Of a stretch of 15,769 bases of DNA, positions 6,476 to 13,341 are shown one piece after another. The stretch is from an uncultured Acidobacteriota bacterium (lineage in GTDB: Bacteria > Acidobacteriota > Blastocatellia > Pyrinomonadales > Pyrinomonadaceae): NCBI GenBank assembly GCA_902826385.1, contig CADEEU010000027.1, positions 1,949 to 17,717 of the forward strand, given 5' to 3'. Both the position numbers and the translations under genes were made by a program. Below the pieces are notes generated by a model that saw only the letters and a program-made list of their open reading frames with translations, ran no database searches and had not been told where the DNA came from. Numbering within the stretch: position 1 is the first letter of the stretch; every line of letters begins with the position of its first letter.

Positions 6476-8192
6476 CGGCCGGTTTTTTTTCTCTGACTAC
6501 GAGGTTGTTCTCAAGAACGAGGGCGTCGAAGTTGGCGTTTTTGAAGGTATTGACAGCATTCTGCGGTGTACAGACGATCGGCTCCTGAACGTTGAACGAA
6601 GTGTTTAGAAGCATCGGGATTCCGGTCAACCTCTTGAACTCGTTTATCAAGTTCCAGTAACGCGGATTGGTTTGTTTACTGACCATCTGCGGACGTGCGG
6701 TTCCATCGACATGAACCACCGCCGGTATCTTCGATTTATACTCCTCCGCGACCTCGATCACCGTTATCATAAACGGATCGTGATGCTCGACACCGAAAAC
6801 TTCGGTACCGTTTTCTTCATGCATCGATGGAGCAAGCGGCCGGAACCATTCACGAAGCTTTACCTTGTGGTTCAAAATTTCGCGCATGTCGGCGCGGCGC
6901 GGATCGGCCAAAAAACTGCGAGCACCAAGAGCGCGCGGCCCGAGCTCCATGCGTCCGTTGAACCAGCCGATTATTGCACCGTCGGAAATCATCCTGGCGA
7001 GTTTCGGCAAAAGCACTTCGTCTTCAAGCGTTTCGTATTTTAATCCCGCTTTGTCTAAAGCCTCTCGGCATTCATCATTTGAAAATCCCGGCCCCCAATA
7101 CGCATGGTCCATTACAACCTCGCGTTTGTTGCCGAGTACCTGATGCCAGACCATCAAGGCGGAACCAAGACTGCAGCCCGCATCGCCCGCCGCCGGTTGG
7201 ACGAAAAAATTCTTGAAGGGCGTTTCGTGAAATATCCGGCCGTTCATTACCGAGTTGAACGCAACGCCGCCGGCCATGCAGAGATTATCTTCGCCGGTCA
7301 TTTCTTTAATCTCTTTTACTAGATAGATCGCAGTGTCTTCGAGAGCTTTCTGGGCGGAACACGCAACGTTCCAGTGATGTTCCGTCAACTCCTCGCCCCG
7401 CTGACGCCCCGGACCAAGCTCTTTTACGATCGCATCAGGAAACTTGTAATGCTTGGCAAGGTGGTGGTCAAGAACCTGTATATTGAACCTAAAATCGCCG
7501 TGCCCGTTCGTCGTCAGCACCTTTTCACGAAAAAAATCGTAGAATTTGGGCTTTCCATAGGCGGCGAGGCCCATCACCTTCCACTCGTCGCCCGCGAACA
7601 TGTCGAAACCGATGTAATTCGTGACGGCAGAATAGAATTGCCCGAGGCTGTGAGGAAGCTTGATCCGTTTCAGCACTTCCAGCTTATTGCCTCGTCCGCG
7701 TGAAAAAAGCGTGGTCGTGTCCTCGCCTGTTCCGTCCCAGGTCAGAACGGCGGCGGATTCGAAAGGCGAAACAAAAAAAGCACTGGCGGCGTGCGTTTGA
7801 TGGTGCTCAAAATAATGGAACTTGAAGTCGCTAGGCCCAAAATGTTCGCGAAGCCGCTTCGGATGCCGAAACATTCCAAGATAGCTGTCGCTTACCTGCG
7901 CAATTCCCCTATCGGCTCGTGCCTTGAACATGTCACGCGAAACAAATGCCGACTTTACGGCTTGCATTGCTTTGTGACGAAGTATCCATGGTTTCCAATA
8001 GTGTCCGACGTGCTCGACATCCTTTAACGTGATGCCGGCGTGATCCAGGCAAAATTGAATCGCCTTGTACGGAAAGCCGCTGTGATGCTTTTTACGCGAA
8101 AACCGCTCTTCCTCGGCAGCGGCAATAATTCGGCCGTCTTTTATTAATGCCGCTGCTGAATCCCCCAGTGTCGTAAGGCCTAAAATATACAT
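6468..8192 (-). CDS. O-carbamoyltransferase (NodU/CmcH/TobZ family)
   Basis: A 574-residue enzyme that transfers the carbamoyl group of carbamoyl phosphate to a hydroxyl, by way of carbamoyl-adenylate. The N-terminal YrdC-unrelated ASKHA-type domain begins MYILGLTTLGDSAAALIKDG. HHQTHAASAF (130-139) carries the metal-binding His pair, H130 and H134 in HxxxH spacing. WDGTGEDTT (152-160) supplies the matching Asp, and GDEWKVMGLAAYGKP (201-215) and MAGGVAFNSVMNG (306-318) follow. The carbamoyltransferase C-terminal domain shows MELGPRALGARS (415-426), WFRPLAP (449-455) and LLNTSFNVQEPIV (528-540). In this locus the acceptor is probably a sugar hydroxyl of the glycan or a nucleotide sugar. The frame opens at a TTG at 8219, but the ATG at 8192 matches the normal family start; neither has a strong ribosome site. 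It follows the epimerase remnant, so its original upstream neighbour was probably that gene. Confidence 0.94.
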   Translation of the reverse strand: MYILGLTTLGDSAAALIKDGRIIAAAEEERFSRKKHHSGFPYKAIQFCLDHAGITLKDVEHVGHYWKPWILRHKAMQAVKSAFVSRDMFKARADRGIAQVSDSYLGMFRHPKRLREHFGPSDFKFHYFEHHQTHAASAFFVSPFESAAVLTWDGTGEDTTTLFSRGRGNKLEVLKRIKLPHSLGQFYSAVTNYIGFDMFAGDEWKVMGLAAYGKPKFYDFFREKVLTTNGHGDFRFNIQVLDHHLAKHYKFPDAIVKELGPGRQRGEELTEHHWNVACSAQKALEDTAIYLVKEIKEMTGEDNLCMAGGVAFNSVMNGRIFHETPFKNFFVQPAAGDAGCSLGSALMVWHQVLGNKREVVMDHAYWGPGFSNDECREALDKAGLKYETLEDEVLLPKLARMISDGAIIGWFNGRMELGPRALGARSFLADPRRADMREILNHKVKLREWFRPLAPSMHEENGTEVFGVEHHDPFMITVIEVAEEYKSKIPAVVHVDGTARPQMVSKQTNPRYWNLINEFKRLTGIPMLLNTSFNVQEPIVCTPQNAVNTFKNANFDALVLENNLVVREKKPADA

Positions 8193-8215
8193 AAAGTCAT
8201 CGGGTTCATTACACC

Positions 8216-8403
8216 TCAACGATGCTCAGCTAAAACCCGCGTCAACTGATCTTTTCGCTTGATCATTTCCTCAAGCAAAACGGCTGTACCCAGATCGTTC
8301 GCCTTCACATAACGGACGCTACATCGATTGCCCAACGCCAACCTCCGCCGCTTCGAACAACAAGATGCGACCCAATAAACCCGGCTCCGCCAGTGTTACT
8401 AAA
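8216..8403 (-). pseudogene. Decayed remnant of an extended SDR NAD-dependent sugar epimerase/dehydratase
   Basis: Three conserved pieces of the GalE/dTDP-sugar epimerase family survive in order but in three frames. First, TGGAGFIGSHLV (8394-8359), the NAD-binding Gly-rich loop at the usual N-terminus. Second, EAAEVGVGQSM (8354-8322), matching the family segment FHLAAEVGVGQSMYEI normally about 60 residues further on. Third, RYVKANDLGTAVLLEEMIK (8314-8258), matching the segment that normally follows it by four residues. Seven bases remain between the second and third pieces where twelve would be expected, giving a frameshift and a TAG. The third frame ends in a TGA at 8216-8218 after an unrecognised tail, LTRVLAEHR. 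About 60 codons are missing between pieces one and two, and the whole catalytic Tyr-x3-Lys region and C-terminus are gone. No functional enzyme can be made. The family match rests on memory of conserved motifs, but three ordered matches make chance unlikely. Confidence 0.83.
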
Positions 8404-8415
8404 CTCCGTAAGAAA

Positions 8416-9528
8416 TCATTTGGGCCTTGCGTAAGATCCTTCGACTACAGAAAATAAAACGTCGGCTAGGACTGCCGACCATTTCCCGACGGTATAGTTT
8501 TCCAGCGAATGATCCCTTGCCGCTTTGCCCATGCGTTTACGTAAACTTGGGTCGGAGAGCAGCAAATCCAATGCATTATACCAATCTTCGGGCGATTCTG
8601 CATTGAAGTGCGTTTCTCCCTTTACTCCTATCTCGGAACAAACGCCGACCGGCGACATTACGAATGGAATTCCGACGGCAAGATACTGTACCGCTTTAAA
8701 GCCGGACTTTCCTTTCAGCCAGTCTTCATTTGCGGATGCGCTGGTAACGATCGGGTAAAGGCCGATATCCAGGGACCGAAAATCTTCAGCTTCGCGCTCC
8801 AGGGACCACGAAAGATTTTCAACCTCAATGCTGTTGAGAGCTAGTTGCTTTCGGCCGGTTCCGACCAGTTTAAGCTTGAAACGATGTTTTTGGGCCAGTC
8901 GTTCAAGAACGGGGAACAAGAATTTAATCGATGGAAATGTCGAGTGGGTACCGATCCAACCTATAACTGGAATTTCACGTGTTATTTCCGAGGGAGTAAA
9001 AAGATCGGTATCGGCTACGGTCGGTATTACTACAGATCTAACACGCTTGGATTCAACATGCTCAGCTATAAAACGGTTTCCGCACACTACCAGGCAGGAT
9101 TTCCGAATGAGGTCGTCGGTTTTGCCGAAAAATTTAAAAAAGCTTCCCAAACGGCCATAAGTCGGGCTGATGTAACTGACATACGTTGCATCGTCCAGAT
9201 CAACCACCATAGGCAAACGCCCCAGTTTTCGATAAAGCCACTCAAAAAAAGGCGGGCCGAAGAACATCGCCTCTCGCTGCACGAAAAGCAGGTCGTATTC
9301 TCGTATCCGAACTAGATCACGAAGACGCCCGACAACTGACCCTGCAACGCTCGCGACCTTACCGATCAAACTCCCGCTGCGATACATCCGTTCGAATTGC
9401 TCACTATTCAGAAACGGTCTTATTTCGATCTCGATTCCGCGCGCGCACAAAGGTTCAACGAACTGCTCAACCCTAAATCGCGTAGCCGCTGCCTGCGTAG
9501 GAAAACTTGAAAGTGCAACAACTCGCAT
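8416..9528 (-). CDS. GT4-like glycosyltransferase
   Basis: A 370-residue GT-B fold glycosyltransferase. It starts MRVVALSSFPTQAAATRFRV; the Ala-rich loop followed by TRFRV is typical of a subgroup of surface-polysaccharide GT4 enzymes. YDLLFVQREAMFFGPPFFEW (78-97) and VVDLDDATY (108-116) belong to the acceptor domain. The donor domain has VIGWIGTHSTFPSIKFL (188-204), LVGTGRK (221-227) and KSGFKAVQYLAVGIPFVMSPVG (274-295). KSGFK with the later GIPFV takes the place of the E-x7-E motif, as in relatives of this subgroup. Donor and acceptor are unknown. An 85-base spacer with a hairpin separates it from the preceding GT25 gene, the loosest junction in the upstream half of the locus. The stop at 8416 is directly followed by the epimerase remnant. 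Base composition in sampled lines (about 42-45% GC) is lower than in several neighbours. Confidence 0.92.
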   Translation of the reverse strand: MRVVALSSFPTQAAATRFRVEQFVEPLCARGIEIEIRPFLNSEQFERMYRSGSLIGKVASVAGSVVGRLRDLVRIREYDLLFVQREAMFFGPPFFEWLYRKLGRLPMVVDLDDATYVSYISPTYGRLGSFFKFFGKTDDLIRKSCLVVCGNRFIAEHVESKRVRSVVIPTVADTDLFTPSEITREIPVIGWIGTHSTFPSIKFLFPVLERLAQKHRFKLKLVGTGRKQLALNSIEVENLSWSLEREAEDFRSLDIGLYPIVTSASANEDWLKGKSGFKAVQYLAVGIPFVMSPVGVCSEIGVKGETHFNAESPEDWYNALDLLLSDPSLRKRMGKAARDHSLENYTVGKWSAVLADVLFSVVEGSYARPK

Positions 9529-9553
9529 TTAGAGCTTGATTCAGGGCAACAAA

Positions 9554-9584
9554 GGTTCTTATCGAAGTTTCTGTCTTCGAAACC
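9554..9584. other. Imperfect inverted repeat between the GT25 and GT4 genes
   Basis: In the 85-base spacer (9529-9613) the arms TCGAAG (9562-9567) and CTTCGA (9575-9580) flank a 7-base loop. Outside them GGTT (9554-9557) pairs with AACC (9581-9584) across a 4-base bulge. On the transcribed strand this could form a hairpin of about 10 pairs, 26 bases before the GT4 start. No T-run follows, so it is not a convincing intrinsic terminator; an RNA-processing or translation-modulating structure is possible. The rest of the spacer holds nothing I recognise. Confidence 0.4.
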
Positions 9585-9613
9585 CAAGTTGGAATTGTAC
9601 TTAAAACTAATGC

Positions 9614-10378
9614 CTAAACTAAACGTGCCTTCATTTTGGACTCACGGAAGTTTCGCCTTTTGGCCCTTAGAATTTGGTATAAGGGGAAGATTTTGTACTT
9701 GTTGACCAGGCGTCTGGCCCAAATGAATCGTCCAATCTCCATAGTGGACATAAAATCAGCTACTTTGACCGGCACAGGGTAAGCTACCAAGAGCCGTTGA
9801 AATGCCCCAAACTTCATAAGGGCGCTCCAACAGTCCGGAGCGATTCGGATCGGCTTATTTACATTTAACAGTCCTTTCGCGGCCGCGTTACTAAAAATGG
9901 TTGCTGTTCCACCCCCAACGCGCTCTAAATTCACCGGCTCATACAATTTAACTATTCCGAGATCGATTTCGGACTCTTTGCGTAAACAGATCTCGTCCCA
10001 ACCAATCCAATAAAGTAAAATTATGTCGCCTGGCCGAATTATCGCCGAACATCTATCGAGGATCTCGGCAAAGTTTGCCGGTAAAACCGCGTCATCTTCC
10101 AGCAGCACTCCATAATCCAGGCCACGAGAGACTATTTCCGCATGTATGCGTTGCGAGGTCAGAGAGCAGCCAATCATGCCCAGATTCAACCATTCTTGAT
10201 CCGTATTTAGCCTACGAAGCTCTTCGACATTGCATTCTCGCCGAATATCGTCATCACTCAATTCTTTTCCAATTGTGCATTCGACAAATTCGTAGTCAAC
10301 GCTGGCAGTGTCCAATTGTTTCGAGATATGCGTACGTCGATCCGTTGACCAAGGGAGATTCGTAACAAAAACTTTCAT
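9614..10378 (-). CDS. GT25 family glycosyltransferase (LPS biosynthesis type)
   Basis: A 254-residue enzyme of the LgtB/Lex2B type. MKVFVTNLPWSTDRRTHI at the start is the family's NL-x-RR segment. GMIGCSLTSQRIHAEIV (67-83) corresponds to the GxxGCxxSH region, with Thr-Ser-Gln where Ser-His is usual. VLLEDDAVL (91-99) holds the Glu-Asp-Asp metal/nucleotide motif. GGGTATIFSNAAAKGLL (155-171) matches the family's GTxGYxIS region. Known members add galactose, glucose or related sugars to lipooligosaccharide; the sugar here is unknown. The C-terminus after about 230 is basic (RAKRRNFRESKMKAR), perhaps for peripheral membrane contact. The ATG at 10378 follows the acyltransferase stop by 8 bases with an AGAGAA purine stretch just upstream. 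Confidence 0.92.
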   Translation of the reverse strand: MKVFVTNLPWSTDRRTHISKQLDTASVDYEFVECTIGKELSDDDIRRECNVEELRRLNTDQEWLNLGMIGCSLTSQRIHAEIVSRGLDYGVLLEDDAVLPANFAEILDRCSAIIRPGDIILLYWIGWDEICLRKESEIDLGIVKLYEPVNLERVGGGTATIFSNAAAKGLLNVNKPIRIAPDCWSALMKFGAFQRLLVAYPVPVKVADFMSTMEIGRFIWARRLVNKYKIFPLYQILRAKRRNFRESKMKARLV

Positions 10379-10386
10379 TTCTCTAT

Positions 10387-11031
10387 CTATTTTGCTTGCC
10401 GATTCGCATCAATGGATGCGGCTGGAACCCCAACAACAGTGGTATTATCCATAATGTTTTTCGTCACAACCGCCCCGGCTCCCACGACTACGTTGGACCC
10501 AACACGAATTCTGGGAAGAACGACGCATCCGGCTCCCAAGCTGGAACATTCTCCGACGGACGTACCACCGAGCAGAACCGCCCCCGGTGAAATTTCGCAA
10601 TGATCACCAATTTGAACATCGTGACTAACCAGGCTTGCTACGTGCAAAAGGACATTCTTACCGATTGAATTGGATGATTCAACGACCGTATTTGAAAGAA
10701 TCAAGGTGCCGTCTCCGATCGAATTCGAACATCTTCCTACTATGGATCTCGGTGATATGATTGTAGAAGGCTCGCCTCCCAAATCGAGAAATTTTTCGAA
10801 AAGAGATTTCCTAAAAGCCGGTGTTCCAACACCTACTACAAAACGCCGGTCAATCTGTGCAAAATACTTATTTGCGTCCTCGTAGTTGCGGATAATTTCG
10901 AACCGATCAAGGAAAAGCTTGTCGACATCCCGCGAAAGATCGTCATAAAAAACGACTTCGCCAAGTCCGTCGATCTGAAGCAACACCTCGGCTAGTTCTT
11001 TTGCAAATCCACCAGCTCCGACAACAAGCAT
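10387..11031 (-). CDS. NeuD/PglD-type sugar N- or O-acyltransferase
   Basis: A 214-residue acyl-CoA-dependent transferase. Residues 1-60 form the small Rossmann-like PglD N-terminal domain starting MLVVGAGGFAKELAEVL, which binds the UDP- or dTDP-sugar. From about 92 on there are left-handed beta-helix hexapeptide repeats, for example ISPRSIVG, IGDGTLILSNTVV, IGKNVLLHVASLVSHDVQIGDH, ISPGAVLLGG and VGAGAVVTKNI. His137 in SHDVQIGD occupies the catalytic-base position of PglD. The end, VVGVPA (199-204), is the family's usual finish. Placed right after the aminotransferase, it most likely N-acetylates or otherwise N-acylates the new amino sugar, as in PglE-PglD pairs. The frame extends to a TTG at 11061, but the ATG at 11031 has a good ribosome site and begins directly at the Rossmann strand. 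It starts 2 bases after the aminotransferase stop. Confidence 0.92.
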   Translation of the reverse strand: MLVVGAGGFAKELAEVLLQIDGLGEVVFYDDLSRDVDKLFLDRFEIIRNYEDANKYFAQIDRRFVVGVGTPAFRKSLFEKFLDLGGEPSTIISPRSIVGRCSNSIGDGTLILSNTVVESSNSIGKNVLLHVASLVSHDVQIGDHCEISPGAVLLGGTSVGECSSLGAGCVVLPRIRVGSNVVVGAGAVVTKNIMDNTTVVGVPAASIDANRQAK

Positions 11032-11033
11032 AT

Positions 11034-12107
11034 CTAGCCCTTCCCAACGAGAATTTCGCAAATTTGGTCCACAGTATCAGCGTCAAGTGTATCAAACAGT
11101 GGCAGACACACTATCCTTTGCGATACTTCTTCGGCAATCGGACAATTTTGAGGAACCACATAGGGCAGCTTGTTCAGCGATGGATAAAAATATCTCCTCG
11201 GATGTATGTCAAAAGCTGCTAGTTGGGACATCGAGCGGGTTAGATCAGGTTCACTGGGCAAAATAACAGGAAGATATGAATAATTCCACTCTGTTCCCGT
11301 TCGAATTTTCTGACATTTTATCTCGCTATTTTCCAGGTTCGACTTATATCTCTCTACTACCGCCTTTCGCCGTTCGATTATTTGTGGTACGTATGGAAGA
11401 ATGGACAATCCCATTGCCGCACTAAGTTCTGAGACTTTGCCGTTAATTCCGAGGCCGTGAAATGCGTCGGGCCCCTCATGCCCAAAATTGTGAAGATAGT
11501 GCATCTCTTTAAGAAGATCTTCATCCTTTGTCACAACCGCGCCGCCTTCGCCCGTATGAAAGAGCTTTGTAGCGTGAAAGCTGAGGGTAGATATATTTCC
11601 CCACTCCAAAATTGACTTTCCCTTATAGTCGACACCAAAACAATGAGCTGCATCGTATATGACTGATATTCCACATTCTTCGGCGATCGCCTCAATTTCC
11701 TCGACAAAACACGGATTGCCGTAAACATGCGTCGCAAGAATTCCCGTCGTCCGCTCTGTAATTCTGGATCGAATCTTCGTTGTGTCTATTGTAAGAGTCT
11801 CGGGCTCGATGTCGACAAACACGGGCTCACAACCTTCCCAAACCAAACTACTAACCGTAGCGACATATGAAAACGGGGTGGTAATAACCTCATCCCTCAG
11901 TCCCAGGGCCCGAATCGCAAACTGCAGCGCAACCGTTCCGTTGCTAACCGAAAGCAGATTAGGGACTCTGAGAAAACCTTTCAAAGACTCCTCAAGCTCT
12001 AACAATAACGAACCTCGATTAGTTAGCCATCGAGAATTCCAGGATCGAGACAGACAATTCATGTACTCGTCAATTGGGGGAAGAAATGTTCGCGTTACAT
12101 TTATCAT
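11034..12107 (-). CDS. DegT/DnrJ/EryC1/StrS-family PLP-dependent sugar aminotransferase
   Basis: A 357-residue PLP enzyme of fold type I that converts a 3- or 4-keto nucleotide sugar to the amino sugar with glutamate as usual donor. LSVSNGTVALQFAIRALG (52-69) is the phosphate-binding region. VITTPFSYVATVSSLVWEGCEPVFVDI is the conserved stretch at 74-100. Asp152 in VIYDAAHCFG binds the PLP pyridine nitrogen, and Lys181 in LSFHATKLFHTGEGGAVV forms the Schiff base. The FHATK-LFH-EGG form resembles 4-aminotransferases such as VioA and PerA more than GDP-perosamine-distant members, but 3-amino enzymes of the FdtB type cannot be excluded. No 4,6-dehydratase to make its keto substrate is present in the window. 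It lies 25 bases after the GT4 gene at 12133 and only 2 bases before the acyltransferase. Confidence 0.94.
   Translation of the reverse strand: MINVTRTFLPPIDEYMNCLSRSWNSRWLTNRGSLLLELEESLKGFLRVPNLLSVSNGTVALQFAIRALGLRDEVITTPFSYVATVSSLVWEGCEPVFVDIEPETLTIDTTKIRSRITERTTGILATHVYGNPCFVEEIEAIAEECGISVIYDAAHCFGVDYKGKSILEWGNISTLSFHATKLFHTGEGGAVVTKDEDLLKEMHYLHNFGHEGPDAFHGLGINGKVSELSAAMGLSILPYVPQIIERRKAVVERYKSNLENSEIKCQKIRTGTEWNYSYLPVILPSEPDLTRSMSQLAAFDIHPRRYFYPSLNKLPYVVPQNCPIAEEVSQRIVCLPLFDTLDADTVDQICEILVGKG
11038..11045 (-). promoter_or_regulatory. Ribosome binding site deciding the acyltransferase start
   Basis: GGGAAGGG on the minus strand, inside the last codons of the aminotransferase gene, lies 6 bases before the ATG at 11031. 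It supports that ATG over the TTG at 11061 and suggests coupled translation of the two genes. Confidence 0.6.
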
Positions 12108-12132
12108 TGGGTTTGCAACTGGTGAGGCTGGT

Positions 12133-13341
12133 TTACTTTGAGGTCAAAAGACTTGAGTACATCGCACGATATCTTTGTCCGCCGACTCGATCGAGATCAA
12201 ACTCATCCTTTGCCGTTTTCCGGCAACGAGAAGAACCGTCTGCAAGCTTTTCTATGTCGTCAAACGACCTCAAAAACGACTCTTCGTCAAAACTTTTTAC
12301 TAACGCCCCGACTTGATTAGTTTGGATTAGCGCGTCCACATCTCCGATCCCAGCATTTGCCACTATCGGCAGCCCGCATGCCAGGTATTCTGCGTTTTTT
12401 GTCGGTGACGAGGCTTGTTTAGAATAACAGGGTTTAATGAACGAGACAGCAACGTCGGCTGCGCTGAGGTAACGGGGAATGTCGGTTGAGGGGACCTTCG
12501 CAATATAATAGTCCGATTCCGAAAATCCGTGGTTACGCATTAGAGGTTCGATCATTTCTTTTCTGCTTTGGGTAAGGATCAGGGCAAAAGCGTCCGGATA
12601 GCGGGATCGTAATGCACTGAAGAAGGCCGCGGTTTCATTCTCCATATACCAGCCGCCAAACGCTCCTACATACACGCCCACAAATCGGTCCCCGATGCCC
12701 AGAGCTTCTCGAACGAATTTTCGCGACTCCGCATTTGCGTCTGCAAACCTTTTCATGTCAACACAACAAGGTATTACTTCGACCGGTCTTTGCTCTCCGC
12801 TTGAAAAAAGTATTTCTTTTGCTTTGTTAGTCAAAACAACAAAACCATCGGCTTCTTTCAGCAGCCACCGCTCAACGCGTTTCGCTCCGCGATAAAGCAG
12901 ACCGTTTTCCGGCCAGATACCGGCGTCCGTATACTCTTCGGGAAAAAAACCGCGGATGTCAAAAAGCAGTTTTGGCTTTTTTAGAGAAAACCGCCGAGCC
13001 AAGGCACCCATCAATGTAGGAACATGCACCCGGCCGTGAAGAATATCGAATCTTTCGATCCGTCGCCATATATAAAGGGCTCCGCGGAAAATGTCCCATG
13101 CGGTTGCCACAGCCGAAGGACGTTTATGATACGGAAGCCAGTCCCATTCTATACCCTCGGCCGCAAGCTTATCTCCGATTGCTCGGAACTCAGCAATGTC
13201 ATCAGCCTCTCTCGCCGGCTCAAACGTCAACAGAGTCATTTCGTGGCCGTCTTTTTTAAGTTCGCGCAGGTACGGCAAGACCTGCGTCTGCACGAGCGGC
13301 TCGCGCAGCCCGAAATAACAAACGTATAAAGCATTCGCCAT
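12133..13341 (-). CDS. GT4 family glycosyltransferase
   Basis: A 402-residue GT-B glycosyltransferase. It begins MANALYVCYFGLREPLVQTQ, where the first strand and the GLREPLVQTQ loop form the N-terminal Rossmann start. KLLFDIRGFFPEEY (124-137) and ADGFVVLTNKAKEIL (164-178) belong to the acceptor half. The donor half opens at VGVYVGAFGGWYM (221-233) and ends in SSPTKNAEYLACGLPIVANAGIGD (311-334), with Glu318 as the second conserved acid of the nucleotide-sugar site. The frame stays open for 57 codons upstream, to 13512, but those codons lie inside the methyltransferase gene and show no family similarity. The ATG at 13341 shares one base with the methyltransferase stop (TAATG), typical of translational coupling, and is the chosen start. 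The sugar is unknown. Confidence 0.94.
   Translation of the reverse strand: MANALYVCYFGLREPLVQTQVLPYLRELKKDGHEMTLLTFEPAREADDIAEFRAIGDKLAAEGIEWDWLPYHKRPSAVATAWDIFRGALYIWRRIERFDILHGRVHVPTLMGALARRFSLKKPKLLFDIRGFFPEEYTDAGIWPENGLLYRGAKRVERWLLKEADGFVVLTNKAKEILFSSGEQRPVEVIPCCVDMKRFADANAESRKFVREALGIGDRFVGVYVGAFGGWYMENETAAFFSALRSRYPDAFALILTQSRKEMIEPLMRNHGFSESDYYIAKVPSTDIPRYLSAADVAVSFIKPCYSKQASSPTKNAEYLACGLPIVANAGIGDVDALIQTNQVGALVKSFDEESFLRSFDDIEKLADGSSRCRKTAKDEFDLDRVGGQRYRAMYSSLLTSK

Noticed and set aside
8180..8209. Nine-codon reading frame after a GAGGTG stretch just before the carbamoyltransferase
   Set aside because: It could be a leader peptide, but the ribosome-site spacing is short and nothing else supports it.
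8193..8415. Promoter or terminator in the largest intergenic stretch
   Set aside because: No -35/-10 pair or hairpin with T-run was seen; the region is explained by the epimerase remnant.
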